Below are positions 1 to 5,870 of a DNA stretch of 6,020 nucleotides, in pieces. The notes beneath the pieces are model-generated. The model worked only from the letters and a program-made list of their open reading frames with translations, was not told where the DNA came from and did no database searches. Source of the stretch: Muribaculaceae bacterium (lineage in GTDB: Bacteria; Bacteroidota; Bacteroidia; Bacteroidales; Muribaculaceae); the NCBI GenBank assembly GCA_021443235.1, contig JABUUJ010000054.1:25193-31212 (forward strand), given 5' to 3'. Position numbers and translations under genes: made by a program. Positions within the stretch are counted from its first letter, which is position 1, and the number at the start of each line of letters is the position of its first letter.

Positions 1-1520
1 TTCTTATCGGTGCCAGTGAGCAGATAGCTGCACAGCACGGGGGTGAGGGTGAGCGCCACCACCGTCGAGGCAAAGAGCGCCACGACAAATGCGATGCCCA
101 GCGGGATGAGCATGCGCCCCTCCATGCCACTGAGGAAAAACAGCGGAGTGAAACTCACCACGATGATGAGCGTGGAGTTGAGGATGGGCATGCGCACCTC
201 GCGCGAAGCGTCATACACCACCTGCAGCACGCTCCTGCGCTCGCCATCGGGCAGCGCCTTGTTCTCGTGCAGCCGTCGCCACACGTTCTCCACATCGACG
301 ATGGCATCGTCAACAAGGCTGCCTATGGCGATTGCCATGCCACCCAGGCTCATCGTGTTGACGCTCAACCCCATCAAGTGAAGCACGATGAGCGAGACGA
401 TGAGGCTCAACGGCATGGCTATGAGCGAGATGACGGTGGTGCGCACATTGGCAAGGAAGATGGCGAGCACGATGATTACCATGAGCGCGCCCTCGAGGAG
501 CGAGGTGGTGACATTGTCGATCGAGCTGTCGATAAACCGCGACTGGCGGAAGATATCGGTCGACACTTTCACGTCGCGAGGCATATTTTTCTGCGCCTCG
601 CGCAGCTGCGCCTCAAGTTTCTGGGTGAGTTCTACGGTGCCCACGCCGGGTTGCTTGGTCACAGTGAGCAGCACCGCGGGCTTGCCGCGCTCCGACGCCA
701 CACCCAGGCGTGGCTCCTGCGCCCCGATGCGCACCTGCGCCACGTCGGCAAGCGTGATGGGCGACTCGCCGCTCATCTTCACCACCGAGCGCGCTATTTT
801 GTCCACGTCGCTGGTCTGAACCACGCCGCGCACGATATACTCGTTGCCATACTGATAGATGACGCCGCCGTTGATGTTCTGGTTCATGCCGCGCGTCACG
901 GCAAGCAGCTCTTGCAGCGTCACGCCATAGTGCTTCATCTTGCCGGGGTCAAACAGCACCTGAAACTCCTTGATGTCGCCGCCCAGCACTGCCACCTGTG
1001 CCACACCGCCCGTCGAGAGCAACTGCGGACGGATGGTCCAGTCGGCAATCGTGCGCAGGTCCATCATCGACGTGGAGTCGGCGGTAAGGCCCACGATGAG
1101 CAGCTCGCCCAGGATCGACGACTGCGGCCCTATGGTGGGCTGCTCCACATTGTCGGGCAGCGACGCGCCCACGGTGGCAAGCTTCTCCGACACGATCTGC
1201 CGTGCCGTGTAGATATCGGTGTCCCACTCAAATTCCACCCACACCACGCTGAAACCCATAGTCGACGACGAGCGCACGCGGCGCACGCCAGCCGAGCCGT
1301 TGACAGCGGTCTCGATGGGGAAGGTCACCAGTTGCTCCACCTCCTCGGCAGCCATGCCTCCGGCTTCGGTCATCACCACCACGGTGGGGGCGTTGAGGTC
1401 GGGAAACACGTCAACCTCGGTGTTCTGCGCCGTGTAGAGGCCGCCCATGGTGAGCAGCACCGCGGCGAGCAGCACCAGCAGGCGGTTGTTGAGCGAGAAT
1501 TGTATGATTTTGTTCAACAT
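1..1520 (-). CDS. CusA/CzcA-family heavy-metal efflux RND pump, N-terminal 506 residues (runs off the window)
   Basis: Inner-membrane proton-driven RND transporter that exports metal ions through a tripartite complex with the upstream adaptor. The reading frame is open from the ATG at 1520 to the window edge with no stop; such pumps are usually about 1000-1050 residues, so about half is present. Translation begins MLNKIIQFSLNNRLLVLLAA (TM1), followed by the porter motif DVFPDLNAPTV, then WDTDIYTARQIVSEKL typical of the metal (HME) branch. TM2 to TM4 follow, with MSLGGMAIAIGSLVDDAIVD near residues 393-409. D404 and D405 sit in TM4 at the position of the essential proton-relay aspartate of E. 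coli CusA (D405). The start lies 3 nt after the adaptor stop, so the two are probably translationally coupled. The methionines that would suggest Cu/Ag specificity lie in the missing half, so the metal cannot be assigned. Confidence 0.95.
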   Translation of the reverse strand, partial: MLNKIIQFSLNNRLLVLLAAVLLTMGGLYTAQNTEVDVFPDLNAPTVVVMTEAGGMAAEEVEQLVTFPIETAVNGSAGVRRVRSSSTMGFSVVWVEFEWDTDIYTARQIVSEKLATVGASLPDNVEQPTIGPQSSILGELLIVGLTADSTSMMDLRTIADWTIRPQLLSTGGVAQVAVLGGDIKEFQVLFDPGKMKHYGVTLQELLAVTRGMNQNINGGVIYQYGNEYIVRGVVQTSDVDKIARSVVKMSGESPITLADVAQVRIGAQEPRLGVASERGKPAVLLTVTKQPGVGTVELTQKLEAQLREAQKNMPRDVKVSTDIFRQSRFIDSSIDNVTTSLLEGALMVIIVLAIFLANVRTTVISLIAMPLSLIVSLIVLHLMGLSVNTMSLGGMAIAIGSLVDDAIVDVENVWRRLHENKALPDGERRSVLQVVYDASREVRMPILNSTLIIVVSFTPLFFLSGMEGRMLIPLGIAFVVALFASTVVALTLTPVLCSYLLTGTDK

Positions 1521-1523
1521 GGC

Positions 1524-2738
1524 TTAATGCGAGTGAGAGTGTGACGGAATAGCGGCCGAGGCTCCGGCAAGTTTCACATTGATGGCGCCTTGCGTCACCA
1601 CGTTCTCGCCACCCTTGAGACCGGCGACAACCTCGGTGTTCTCGCCGTCGGTGGCGCCCAGCGTCACCTCCTGCTTGCGATAGCCGTGGTCGCTCACCTT
1701 AATATATACGTAATACACGCCCTGCTCCTCGGTCAGTGCCGTGGTGGGCACGCTCAGCACGCCGTCGCGGGTGCCTGTGATGAGATACACCTCGGCATAG
1801 GCACCGGGAAACACCGTGCCGTTGTTGTCAAACTGGAATGTGACGGGGACATATGACGAGGTGGCGGTGGCCGATTTGCCCGACGACAGCAGCCTGCCGT
1901 TCATCGTCTTGAGGTCGATGACCGCGTCGCTATACTGCGTGCGGAACTTTGCCGTCGTGATTTTGCCCAGCTGCGAGTAGTAGCGCACCGGCACCTCGGC
2001 GCGCAAGAACAGGTGCTGGTTTTTGGTGATGGTCATCAGCGCATCGCCCACCTCCACAAAGTCGCCGTCCTTGACCAGACACTGCGACACATAGCCGCTG
2101 GCATTGGCCTTCACCGTCACGCCACGAGCAGTGGTGTTGCCGCTCACCGCCTCATAGGCCACACGCGCCGTCTCATAGTCGGCCTTGATGGCATTGAACT
2201 CGCGCTCGGTGATGAGGTGCTCGTCAAGAAGCGGTTTTGCCTTGTCATAGTCGCGCTTGGCGGCGAGATAGGCGATGCGGGCGCGCTGGGCCTGGTCGCC
2301 GTCCTGAAGGCGGTCGCTCGCCACATAAAACAGCGTCGTGCCACGCGCTATCGCCATGCCCTCGCTGATGTGCTGCGACAGGCTGACTATGCCCGTAGTG
2401 GTGGCGGCAACGGTGGTCTCGTCGCACGACGCGGCGGTGATTTTGCCGCTGGTCACTATCACGTCGCTAAAGCGGGCGTGAGTCACCGTGCTGGTCCTCA
2501 CGCCGGCGGCCTGTGCCTTGTCGGGCTCCATCACGATAACCCCGGCCTCGTGCTCATGCTCGTCGTGGCCGGCGTCGGCGTCGTGCTCGCCATCGTGCTC
2601 GCCATCGTGGTCGTGTTCAGCCTCAACCTCATGCTCATGCTCATGGGCATGCTCTTGCTCGCTGTGGCAACTGGTGCCCAGCGTGAGCACTGTGCCTGCC
2701 ACGAGGCAGCACAGCGCAAGTCGTTTCAATATCTTCAT
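1524..2738 (-). CDS. RND efflux periplasmic adaptor (membrane fusion) lipoprotein with His-rich N-terminus
   Basis: CusB/CzcB-type adaptor, 404 aa, linking the inner-membrane pump to an outer-membrane channel in the periplasm. Residues 1-23 are a signal peptide (KILKR, then a hydrophobic stretch) ending GTSC, a plausible lipobox with C24 as the lipidated residue. Residues 25-64 hold 12 His and 18 Asp/Glu, a likely metal-capture segment. The rest follows the family pattern: lipoyl half-motifs around 110-140 and 203-235, separated by a short helical hairpin (about 145-200), then a beta-barrel (about 240-320) and a membrane-proximal domain. The last six residues are SHSHSH, a second small His cluster. 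The start follows the HMA stop by 10 nt and the stop precedes the pump start by 3 nt, so the three form an operon. A Met-rich N-terminal site like that of E. coli CusB is absent, which argues weakly for Zn/Co/Ni/Cd rather than Cu/Ag. Confidence 0.95.
   Translation of the reverse strand: MKILKRLALCCLVAGTVLTLGTSCHSEQEHAHEHEHEVEAEHDHDGEHDGEHDADAGHDEHEHEAGVIVMEPDKAQAAGVRTSTVTHARFSDVIVTSGKITAASCDETTVAATTTGIVSLSQHISEGMAIARGTTLFYVASDRLQDGDQAQRARIAYLAAKRDYDKAKPLLDEHLITEREFNAIKADYETARVAYEAVSGNTTARGVTVKANASGYVSQCLVKDGDFVEVGDALMTITKNQHLFLRAEVPVRYYSQLGKITTAKFRTQYSDAVIDLKTMNGRLLSSGKSATATSSYVPVTFQFDNNGTVFPGAYAEVYLITGTRDGVLSVPTTALTEEQGVYYVYIKVSDHGYRKQEVTLGATDGENTEVVAGLKGGENVVTQGAINVKLAGASAAIPSHSHSH
2547..2666 (-). 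repeat. His/acidic low-complexity tract with tandem DNA repeats inside the adaptor gene
   Basis: This stretch encodes adaptor residues 25-64. The DNA is internally repetitive: a 12-bp unit TCGTGCTCGCCA occurs twice in tandem at 2581-2604, giving GEHDGEHD, and a CTCATG hexamer recurs near 2628-2646, giving the HEHEHE run. Tandem units in multiples of three can expand or contract by slippage without a frameshift, so tract length may vary between strains. Confidence 0.75.
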
Positions 2739-2748
2739 CGGGGCAGGA

Positions 2749-2967
2749 TTATTTCAGGATTTCAAAGTCGGGCTCGATTTTCCGTGCCACTCTCACAATC
2801 TCGGCGAGAACAGCCTCGGCGTCAACGCCTTCGGCATATTCCACTTTCATCTTCTGGGTCATAAATGCCACTGTGACGCTCTCCACGCCGGCAACACGCG
2901 CCACCGCCGCCTCCACAAGGTTGGCACAGTTGGCGCAGTCCACCTCAATGCTATAAGTCTTCTTCAT
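2749..2967 (-). CDS. Heavy-metal-associated (HMA) domain protein, small metallochaperone-like
   Basis: A 72-residue single-domain HMA (ferredoxin-like fold) protein. The motif is VDCANCAN with C11 and C14 as metal ligands, followed by the amphipathic helix LVEAAVARV and the strand VESVTVAFMTQKMKVEY. The DCANC form, lacking the Met of the GMTCxxC copper-chaperone consensus, resembles the N-terminal HMA of Zn/Cd/Pb P-type ATPases. There is no signal peptide, so it is probably cytoplasmic, binding metal or acting as a sensor or chaperone. The ATG at 2967 is preferred over an in-frame ATG at 3018: the family fold begins at MKKTYS, and a -7 promoter box (2994-3001) lies inside the longer version. 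It leads the efflux operon, and its stop is 10 nt before the adaptor start. A chaperone role for the pump is inferred from position only. Confidence 0.88.
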   Translation of the reverse strand: MKKTYSIEVDCANCANLVEAAVARVAGVESVTVAFMTQKMKVEYAEGVDAEAVLAEIVRVARKIEPDFEILK

Positions 2968-2993
2968 CTCAGTTAAAAGTTGGTTTCTGCCCA

Positions 2994-3001
2994 CAAAGTT
3001 A
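2994..3001 (-). promoter_or_regulatory. Bacteroidota -7 box (TAACTTTG) of the efflux operon
   Basis: The minus strand reads GCGTAACTTTGTG, an exact match to the Bacteroides -7 consensus TAnnTTTG, with its end 26 nt before the HMA start codon. That gives a short leader. A TTTG-type -33 element at the usual spacing is not clear: the nearest TTTG is about 25 nt upstream, inside the TTTGCAA dyad. The same TAACTTTG occurs upstream of the ATPase gene. Confidence 0.6.
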
Positions 3002-3011
3002 CGCAAAAACT

Positions 3012-3030
3012 TTTGCAACCCAGTTGCAAA
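3012..3030. promoter_or_regulatory. Candidate operator: TTTGCAA-N5-TTGCAAA dyad next to the efflux promoter
   Basis: A perfect inverted repeat of 7-bp arms with a 5-bp spacer (CCCAG on the plus strand). The arm centres are about one helical turn apart (TTGCAA cores at 3013-3018 and 3024-3029). It lies 10 nt upstream of the -7 box, covering the expected -20 to -45 region, where a metal-responsive repressor or activator could act. No regulator gene is in the window, so the regulator is unknown and the role is inferred from symmetry and position. Confidence 0.45.
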
Positions 3031-3038
3031 TTAGTTGT

Positions 3039-3237
3039 GGCTTCGCGCTGGTGTTTTTTAGCCACGAATTTCACGAATTGACACGAATTTTATCTCTCAC
3101 AGATTTCACTGATTTTTTGGGATTATTATCTCATGGGAATTTTTAGAATTTTTAGAATTTAGGCTTCTTCGTGAAAATTAAAAAATTCGTGTCAATTCGT
3201 GTCAATTCGTGGCCAAAACCCCCACCAGCGCGAAGCC
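3039..3237. repeat. Large imperfect inverted repeat (about 55-nt arms)
   Basis: The outer arms match perfectly over 15 bp: GGCTTCGCGCTGGTG at 3039-3053 and its reverse complement at 3223-3237. Symmetry continues inward imperfectly through GCCACGAATT...GACACGAATTTT, from about 3060-3091 on the left to about 3183-3214 on the right, with small indels. The loop is about 90 nt and AT-rich. As RNA it could form a long stem at the end of the Toprim transcript, which might act as an unconventional terminator or as 3' protection; that role is inferred. Confidence 0.7.
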
Positions 3238-3331
3238 TAATTCGACGTTGACTTTGACTTTGACATTGACTTTTTTCTTCGTGAAAATTTAAAAATTCGT
3301 GTCAATTCGTGAAATTCGTGGCAAAATCACC
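3227..3331. repeat. Composite direct repeat, left copy
   Basis: This 105-nt segment aligns without gaps to 5916-6020 at about 85% identity by manual count (about 16 mismatches). It consists of a GCGCGAAGCC-like head, a run of GACTTT/GACATT hexamers, CTTCGTGAAAAT, then three ATTCGTG units ending ATTCGTGGC. The last base is 15 nt from the stop of the Toprim gene. With the right copy it brackets the ATPase/Toprim gene pair. Confidence 0.75.
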
Positions 3332-3346
3332 AGCGACCCAGCTGGG

Positions 3347-4486
3347 CTATACTGGCAGCAAGGCGAGCGAGGCGAGGAGGCGGTGAGCGTCGGGGCGGGC
3401 GAGCAGGTCGCGGAAATAGACCTCGCCCTCGTTGAGCGGGGCGTCGCGGCGCAGCATCTCCACCAGCAGGTCGGCAAGGTCGATGTGAGCCAGGCGCTGC
3501 TCGGGCGTGGCATGGCGCTCAAGGTAACTGCTCACGTCGAGCGAGCGGCATTGCAGCGCGGCCTTCATGTGCTGTGCCGCCGCCAGCCACGCAGCATAGC
3601 CATCAACATCGGGAAACACCGTCACGTCGCGTCCACGCAGCGGCGCCAGCACCTCGGGTTTGAACTGGTTTTTGCCGCAGGTCGCCACCCACACATATTG
3701 CGGCATCACCCCCGAGGCGATAAGCGCCGACTTAGCCCCCTCGACCAGCGCCACCGGAGCGGTGGGGCGCGCTGCCAGCAGGTGCTCGCCAAAGAGGCAC
3801 TGCCGCAGGTTGTAGTCGGCGACCTCGCCGCGCTTGGCCATGATGGCGTGCGCCCAGTTGAAGGCATCGTGGGCGTCGTGGTCGCGGTGTCCGTCGGGGC
3901 GGTAACGCATGATCAGGCCAGTGCGCACTCGCCCCTCGATGTCGATTTGCCAGAAGATGGTGCGCCCGTTGGAGGTGCGGCCCACGCGGTAGTCGTCGAT
4001 GAGGCGCTGCACTGTCGCGGCGCCGAAAAGCGTCATCAAGAAGCGCGTCAGGTCGCTGGGATAATAGACCGAAGCCATCGACCGCTCCACCAGCGAGACG
4101 GGAAGAGTAGAGGGGGAGCCCCCTGAGGAGCCGCCCTCCGCCCCCCATGTGGGGGGAACTCCAGTAGTGCTGGCAGGATTGTTGTGGAATGCCACCAGCA
4201 CCGGTGCTTTCTTCTGTAGGAGTGGCGAGGAGGCTCGTTGCGACACAGTGGTCCCCACATGGGGGGCGGAGGGGGGCCTGCTCTGGGGGTGGTCTTGGAA
4301 ATACTGGCGTGGCGGGTAGTGGTAGCCGCACGAGCTGATGTGGTCGCAGTAGCCCACGCGGTCGTTGAGCGGCTGGTTGTTGTCGTCGACATACAACTTG
4401 AAGCAGCGTTTCCGCCCGCAACTGGGGCAGGTGTGCTTGTCGGCGATGGTGCGATACTTTTGCAGGTGGTAACGATAGTTCAGCAT
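3347..4486 (-). CDS. DUF6371-like zinc-ribbon/Toprim protein (primase-type)
   Basis: A 379-residue protein. The N-terminus (residues 1-66) carries a zinc ribbon with C20, C23, C47 and C53 in CPSCG...GYCDHISSCGYHYPPRQYF, a pattern seen in DUF6371-type proteins of Bacteroidota elements. Residues about 67-130 are a low-complexity Pro/Ser/Gly linker. A Toprim-like core follows: VALVEGAKSALIASG (E249, K252), then VWVATCGKNQF, then VTVFPDVDGYAAW (D293, D295), the expected Glu and DxD metal-binding positions. By analogy with DnaG-like proteins it may bind DNA and act in primer synthesis or replication of an element; activity is not demonstrated. The start at 4486 leaves the normal few residues before the zinc ribbon. 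It lies 98 nt downstream of the ATPase gene on the same strand and is probably co-transcribed. The linker contains an inverted-repeat-bounded segment. Confidence 0.85.
   Translation of the reverse strand: MLNYRYHLQKYRTIADKHTCPSCGRKRCFKLYVDDNNQPLNDRVGYCDHISSCGYHYPPRQYFQDHPQSRPPSAPHVGTTVSQRASSPLLQKKAPVLVAFHNNPASTTGVPPTWGAEGGSSGGSPSTLPVSLVERSMASVYYPSDLTRFLMTLFGAATVQRLIDDYRVGRTSNGRTIFWQIDIEGRVRTGLIMRYRPDGHRDHDAHDAFNWAHAIMAKRGEVADYNLRQCLFGEHLLAARPTAPVALVEGAKSALIASGVMPQYVWVATCGKNQFKPEVLAPLRGRDVTVFPDVDGYAAWLAAAQHMKAALQCRSLDVSSYLERHATPEQRLAHIDLADLLVEMLRRDAPLNEGEVYFRDLLARPDAHRLLASLALLPV
4130..4277. repeat. Inverted-repeat-bounded 148-nt segment inside the Toprim gene linker
   Basis: A perfect 21-bp inverted repeat has arms at 4134-4154 and 4253-4273, extending to 4130-4154/4253-4277 with one mismatch. 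Each arm is itself nearly self-complementary (CCCCCCATGTGGGGGG at 4141-4156). The segment encodes residues about 70-119, joining the zinc ribbon to the Toprim core, a region of Pro, Ser, Gly and Thr with no visible fold. The structure resembles a small palindromic element read in frame, but no target duplication was identified, and a pair of converged G/C-rich repeats is an alternative. Confidence 0.65.
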
Positions 4487-4550
4487 AGGAAGTCAGGTTT
4501 TTTGGATGAGAAATTTAGTGCAAAAATTAGGTGCATTAAATTGGGCATAT

Positions 4551-4576
4551 CCTCCCCCCCTTATATAGGGGGGAGG
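4551..4576. repeat. G/C-run hairpin between ATPase and Toprim genes
   Basis: Nine-base arms CCTCCCCCC (4551-4559) and GGGGGGAGG (4568-4576) flank an 8-nt loop CTTATATA. With one bulge the pairing extends through CATA/TATG on the outside. It begins 9 nt after the ATPase stop on the minus strand. It lacks a following U-tract, so it is not a standard intrinsic terminator; it may cause partial termination, stabilise the upstream message, or be a dispersed repeat. Confidence 0.6.
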
Positions 4577-4584
4577 TATGCACA

Positions 4585-5724
4585 CTACTGCACCGTGATA
4601 TTTTGCTGTCGCAAAATTTTATCGCATGGATGGTACATATTGCCAATTTTATTAATTAAACCCATTTCGCTTGCCCACTTAATGCGATTTTTTGCTGCAC
4701 GCTCTTGAACACCAGCTGCTTTAATGATGTTAGAACATAGGGTTTTATAGGTCAGCGATTTTGACTGTCCATAAGCCATTAAAATCATCTTTTCAAGCGC
4801 GCTTGCAGGTCCATCTTTCTGTGGCTCAGGGGTATTCTCGGGGGCGGGGGCGAGGGCGATGGTGTGACGCACAGGCAGGCCCTGGTCGTTGATGGTGAAG
4901 GCGAAGTCGCGGGGCGAGCGCTTGCGGGTGAGGCGGAACTTGGCCTCGGCGCGATAGCCCGTGGCGTCCTCGTCGCGCACCAGCTGGATGGCGGTCTCGC
5001 ACTTGCGCTCGAGCTCGCTGCCGATGTGCCCGCGCGCCTTGTCGAGTATCGACTGGTTCTCGTGAATCACGGTCATGATGTGCATGCCAAAGGCCTCGGC
5101 AATGTTATAGAGCCACATCGTGATGTCTTTGCTCTCGGTCTCATCGTTGGGCGAATGCACAAGGTCGGTCACACCGTCGAGAATCACCAGCGACGGACGG
5201 TAGAAGCGCACAGCGGCGCCGAGCACCTTGCGCGCATCCTCCACACCGTCCCGACGGATGGATAGCAAGTGCAGCGTCGCAGGCGCCTCGGCGGCCAGCT
5301 TGCCACACATCGTGGCGATGCGTCTTCCCAGCGCCACCACGTCTTCCTGGCACTGCTCGGTGTCGATATAGAGCAGCGACTCGCCGGGCTGCCCGTCGCA
5401 GGTCGCAAAGTCCTCGTAACGCCCTGTGAGATAGGCGGCGGCAATCATCGAGCAGAAAAACGACTTGCCGGCCTTGGGGCGGCCCTGCACTATGCTCACG
5501 TTGCCGCGACGCATAAAGCAGTCGCCACCGCATGCCAGCACCTGTGTCGTCGTGGGAAACTCCTGGGCGACATCGACCTCGCGCGCGCGCAACAGCGAGG
5601 TCATCTCGGCGCCGATGCCCTCAATCTCGCCTATAATGTCGGCCTTCAGCGCTTCAAGGCCGGGAGTCTCGTTGTGGCGGTCATCGCCGCAGGTGGAGTC
5701 TAATTGTGTGTTTTCTATTGCCAT
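4585..5724 (-). CDS. RecA-like/AAA_25 ATPase (RepA-like helicase family) with C-terminal winged-helix-like region
   Basis: A 379-residue soluble P-loop ATPase. The Walker A motif is GRPKAGKS at residues 81-88, followed by LLYIDTEQ (117-124, acidic DTE motif) and Walker B LVILDG (179-184, D183). VIHENQ (219-224) and RGHIGSELERKCETAIQL (231-248) follow, matching the KaiC/RepA-like AAA_25 group that includes the hexameric plasmid helicase RepA. Residues 1-60 form an N-terminal extension, 290-308 a Pro/Glu-rich linker, and about 309-366 a compact alpha-rich region (SLTYKTLCSNIIKAAGVQER...IKWASEMGLI) resembling a winged helix. The likely role is DNA unwinding or loading together with the Toprim protein downstream; this is inferred from family and neighbour. 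The C-terminal 216 nt of coding sequence (4585-4800) is about 38% GC, against about 70% just upstream (4861-4980), a sign of mosaic origin. Confidence 0.85.
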   Translation of the reverse strand: MAIENTQLDSTCGDDRHNETPGLEALKADIIGEIEGIGAEMTSLLRAREVDVAQEFPTTTQVLACGGDCFMRRGNVSIVQGRPKAGKSFFCSMIAAAYLTGRYEDFATCDGQPGESLLYIDTEQCQEDVVALGRRIATMCGKLAAEAPATLHLLSIRRDGVEDARKVLGAAVRFYRPSLVILDGVTDLVHSPNDETESKDITMWLYNIAEAFGMHIMTVIHENQSILDKARGHIGSELERKCETAIQLVRDEDATGYRAEAKFRLTRKRSPRDFAFTINDQGLPVRHTIALAPAPENTPEPQKDGPASALEKMILMAYGQSKSLTYKTLCSNIIKAAGVQERAAKNRIKWASEMGLINKIGNMYHPCDKILRQQNITVQ

Positions 5725-5764
5725 ACATTAAATATAAGGGGTTTCAAAAAAGGTTTTTTTGGCG

Positions 5765-5772
5765 CAAAGTTA
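5765..5772 (-). promoter_or_regulatory. Bacteroidota -7 box (TAACTTTG) upstream of the ATPase gene
   Basis: The minus strand reads ACATAACTTTGCGC, an exact TAnnTTTG match ending 40 nt before the ATPase start. No good -33 TTTG sits at the usual spacing; the closest is about 30 nt away. It would drive the ATPase/Toprim pair. Confidence 0.5.
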
Positions 5773-5818
5773 TGTTTCACCCGCCTCCCCTTCCACCATC
5801 AACAAAGCAATCCCCCTG

Positions 5819-5854
5819 AATCGACGTTGACTTTGACATTGACTTTGACCATTT
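5819..5854. repeat. GACTTT/GACATT hexamer run
   Basis: The sequence ATCGACGTTGACTTTGACAT continues with GACTTTGACC, hexamers sharing a GAC core. It is an additional partial copy of the head of the composite repeats at 3227 and 5916, in the same orientation, without the ATTCGTG half. Confidence 0.75.
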
Positions 5855-5870
5855 CTCGCTGTCGCTCGTA

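Larger units (their letters stand above)
3031..3346. other. Repeat-dense intergenic region with no gene
   Basis: This stretch lies between the end of the Toprim gene and the efflux promoter region. No plausible coding frame is present; the sequence is AT-rich and built from repeated words. Same-orientation units TTCTTCGTGAAAATT followed by ATTCGTGTCAATTCGTG occur near 3165-3214 and 3274-3322, and an inverted unit near 3059-3092. A CACAGATTTCACTGATT word lies near 3099-3115, and a 10-nt tandem of GAATTTTTAG at 3137-3160. Such words recur between genes in Bacteroidota genomes from general knowledge. No conventional GC-hairpin plus U-tract terminator was found for the Toprim gene. Confidence 0.7.

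Noticed and set aside
267..1544. A 425-residue open frame on the plus strand opposite the pump gene
   Set aside because: It is an antisense shadow of GC-rich coding DNA: very His/Arg-rich, no recognisable domain, fully opposite a well-supported RND pump.
2013..2864. A 283-residue open frame on the plus strand opposite the adaptor
   Set aside because: It overlaps the adaptor and HMA genes antisense, and its hydrophobic run is just the complement of the His/Asp/Glu codons. No family resemblance.
2968..3018. Longer HMA protein starting at 3018
   Set aside because: The 17 extra residues are not part of the fold, and the likely -7 promoter box lies within them.
3137..3331. CRISPR array
   Set aside because: The repeated words are 7-17 nt, adjacent or overlapping, without regular unique spacers, and no cas gene is near.
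3299..4126. A 275-residue open frame on the plus strand opposite the Toprim gene
   Set aside because: It starts inside the ATTCGTG repeats and has no domain; the opposite strand has a zinc ribbon and Toprim motifs.
4130..4277. Insertion sequence with a transposase
   Set aside because: The segment is only 148 nt and encodes no separate protein; only a non-autonomous palindromic element remains possible.
4551..4576. Standard intrinsic terminator of the ATPase gene
   Set aside because: The stem is strong, but no U-tract follows on the minus strand and the next gene is co-directional 98 nt on, so a plain terminator is not supported.
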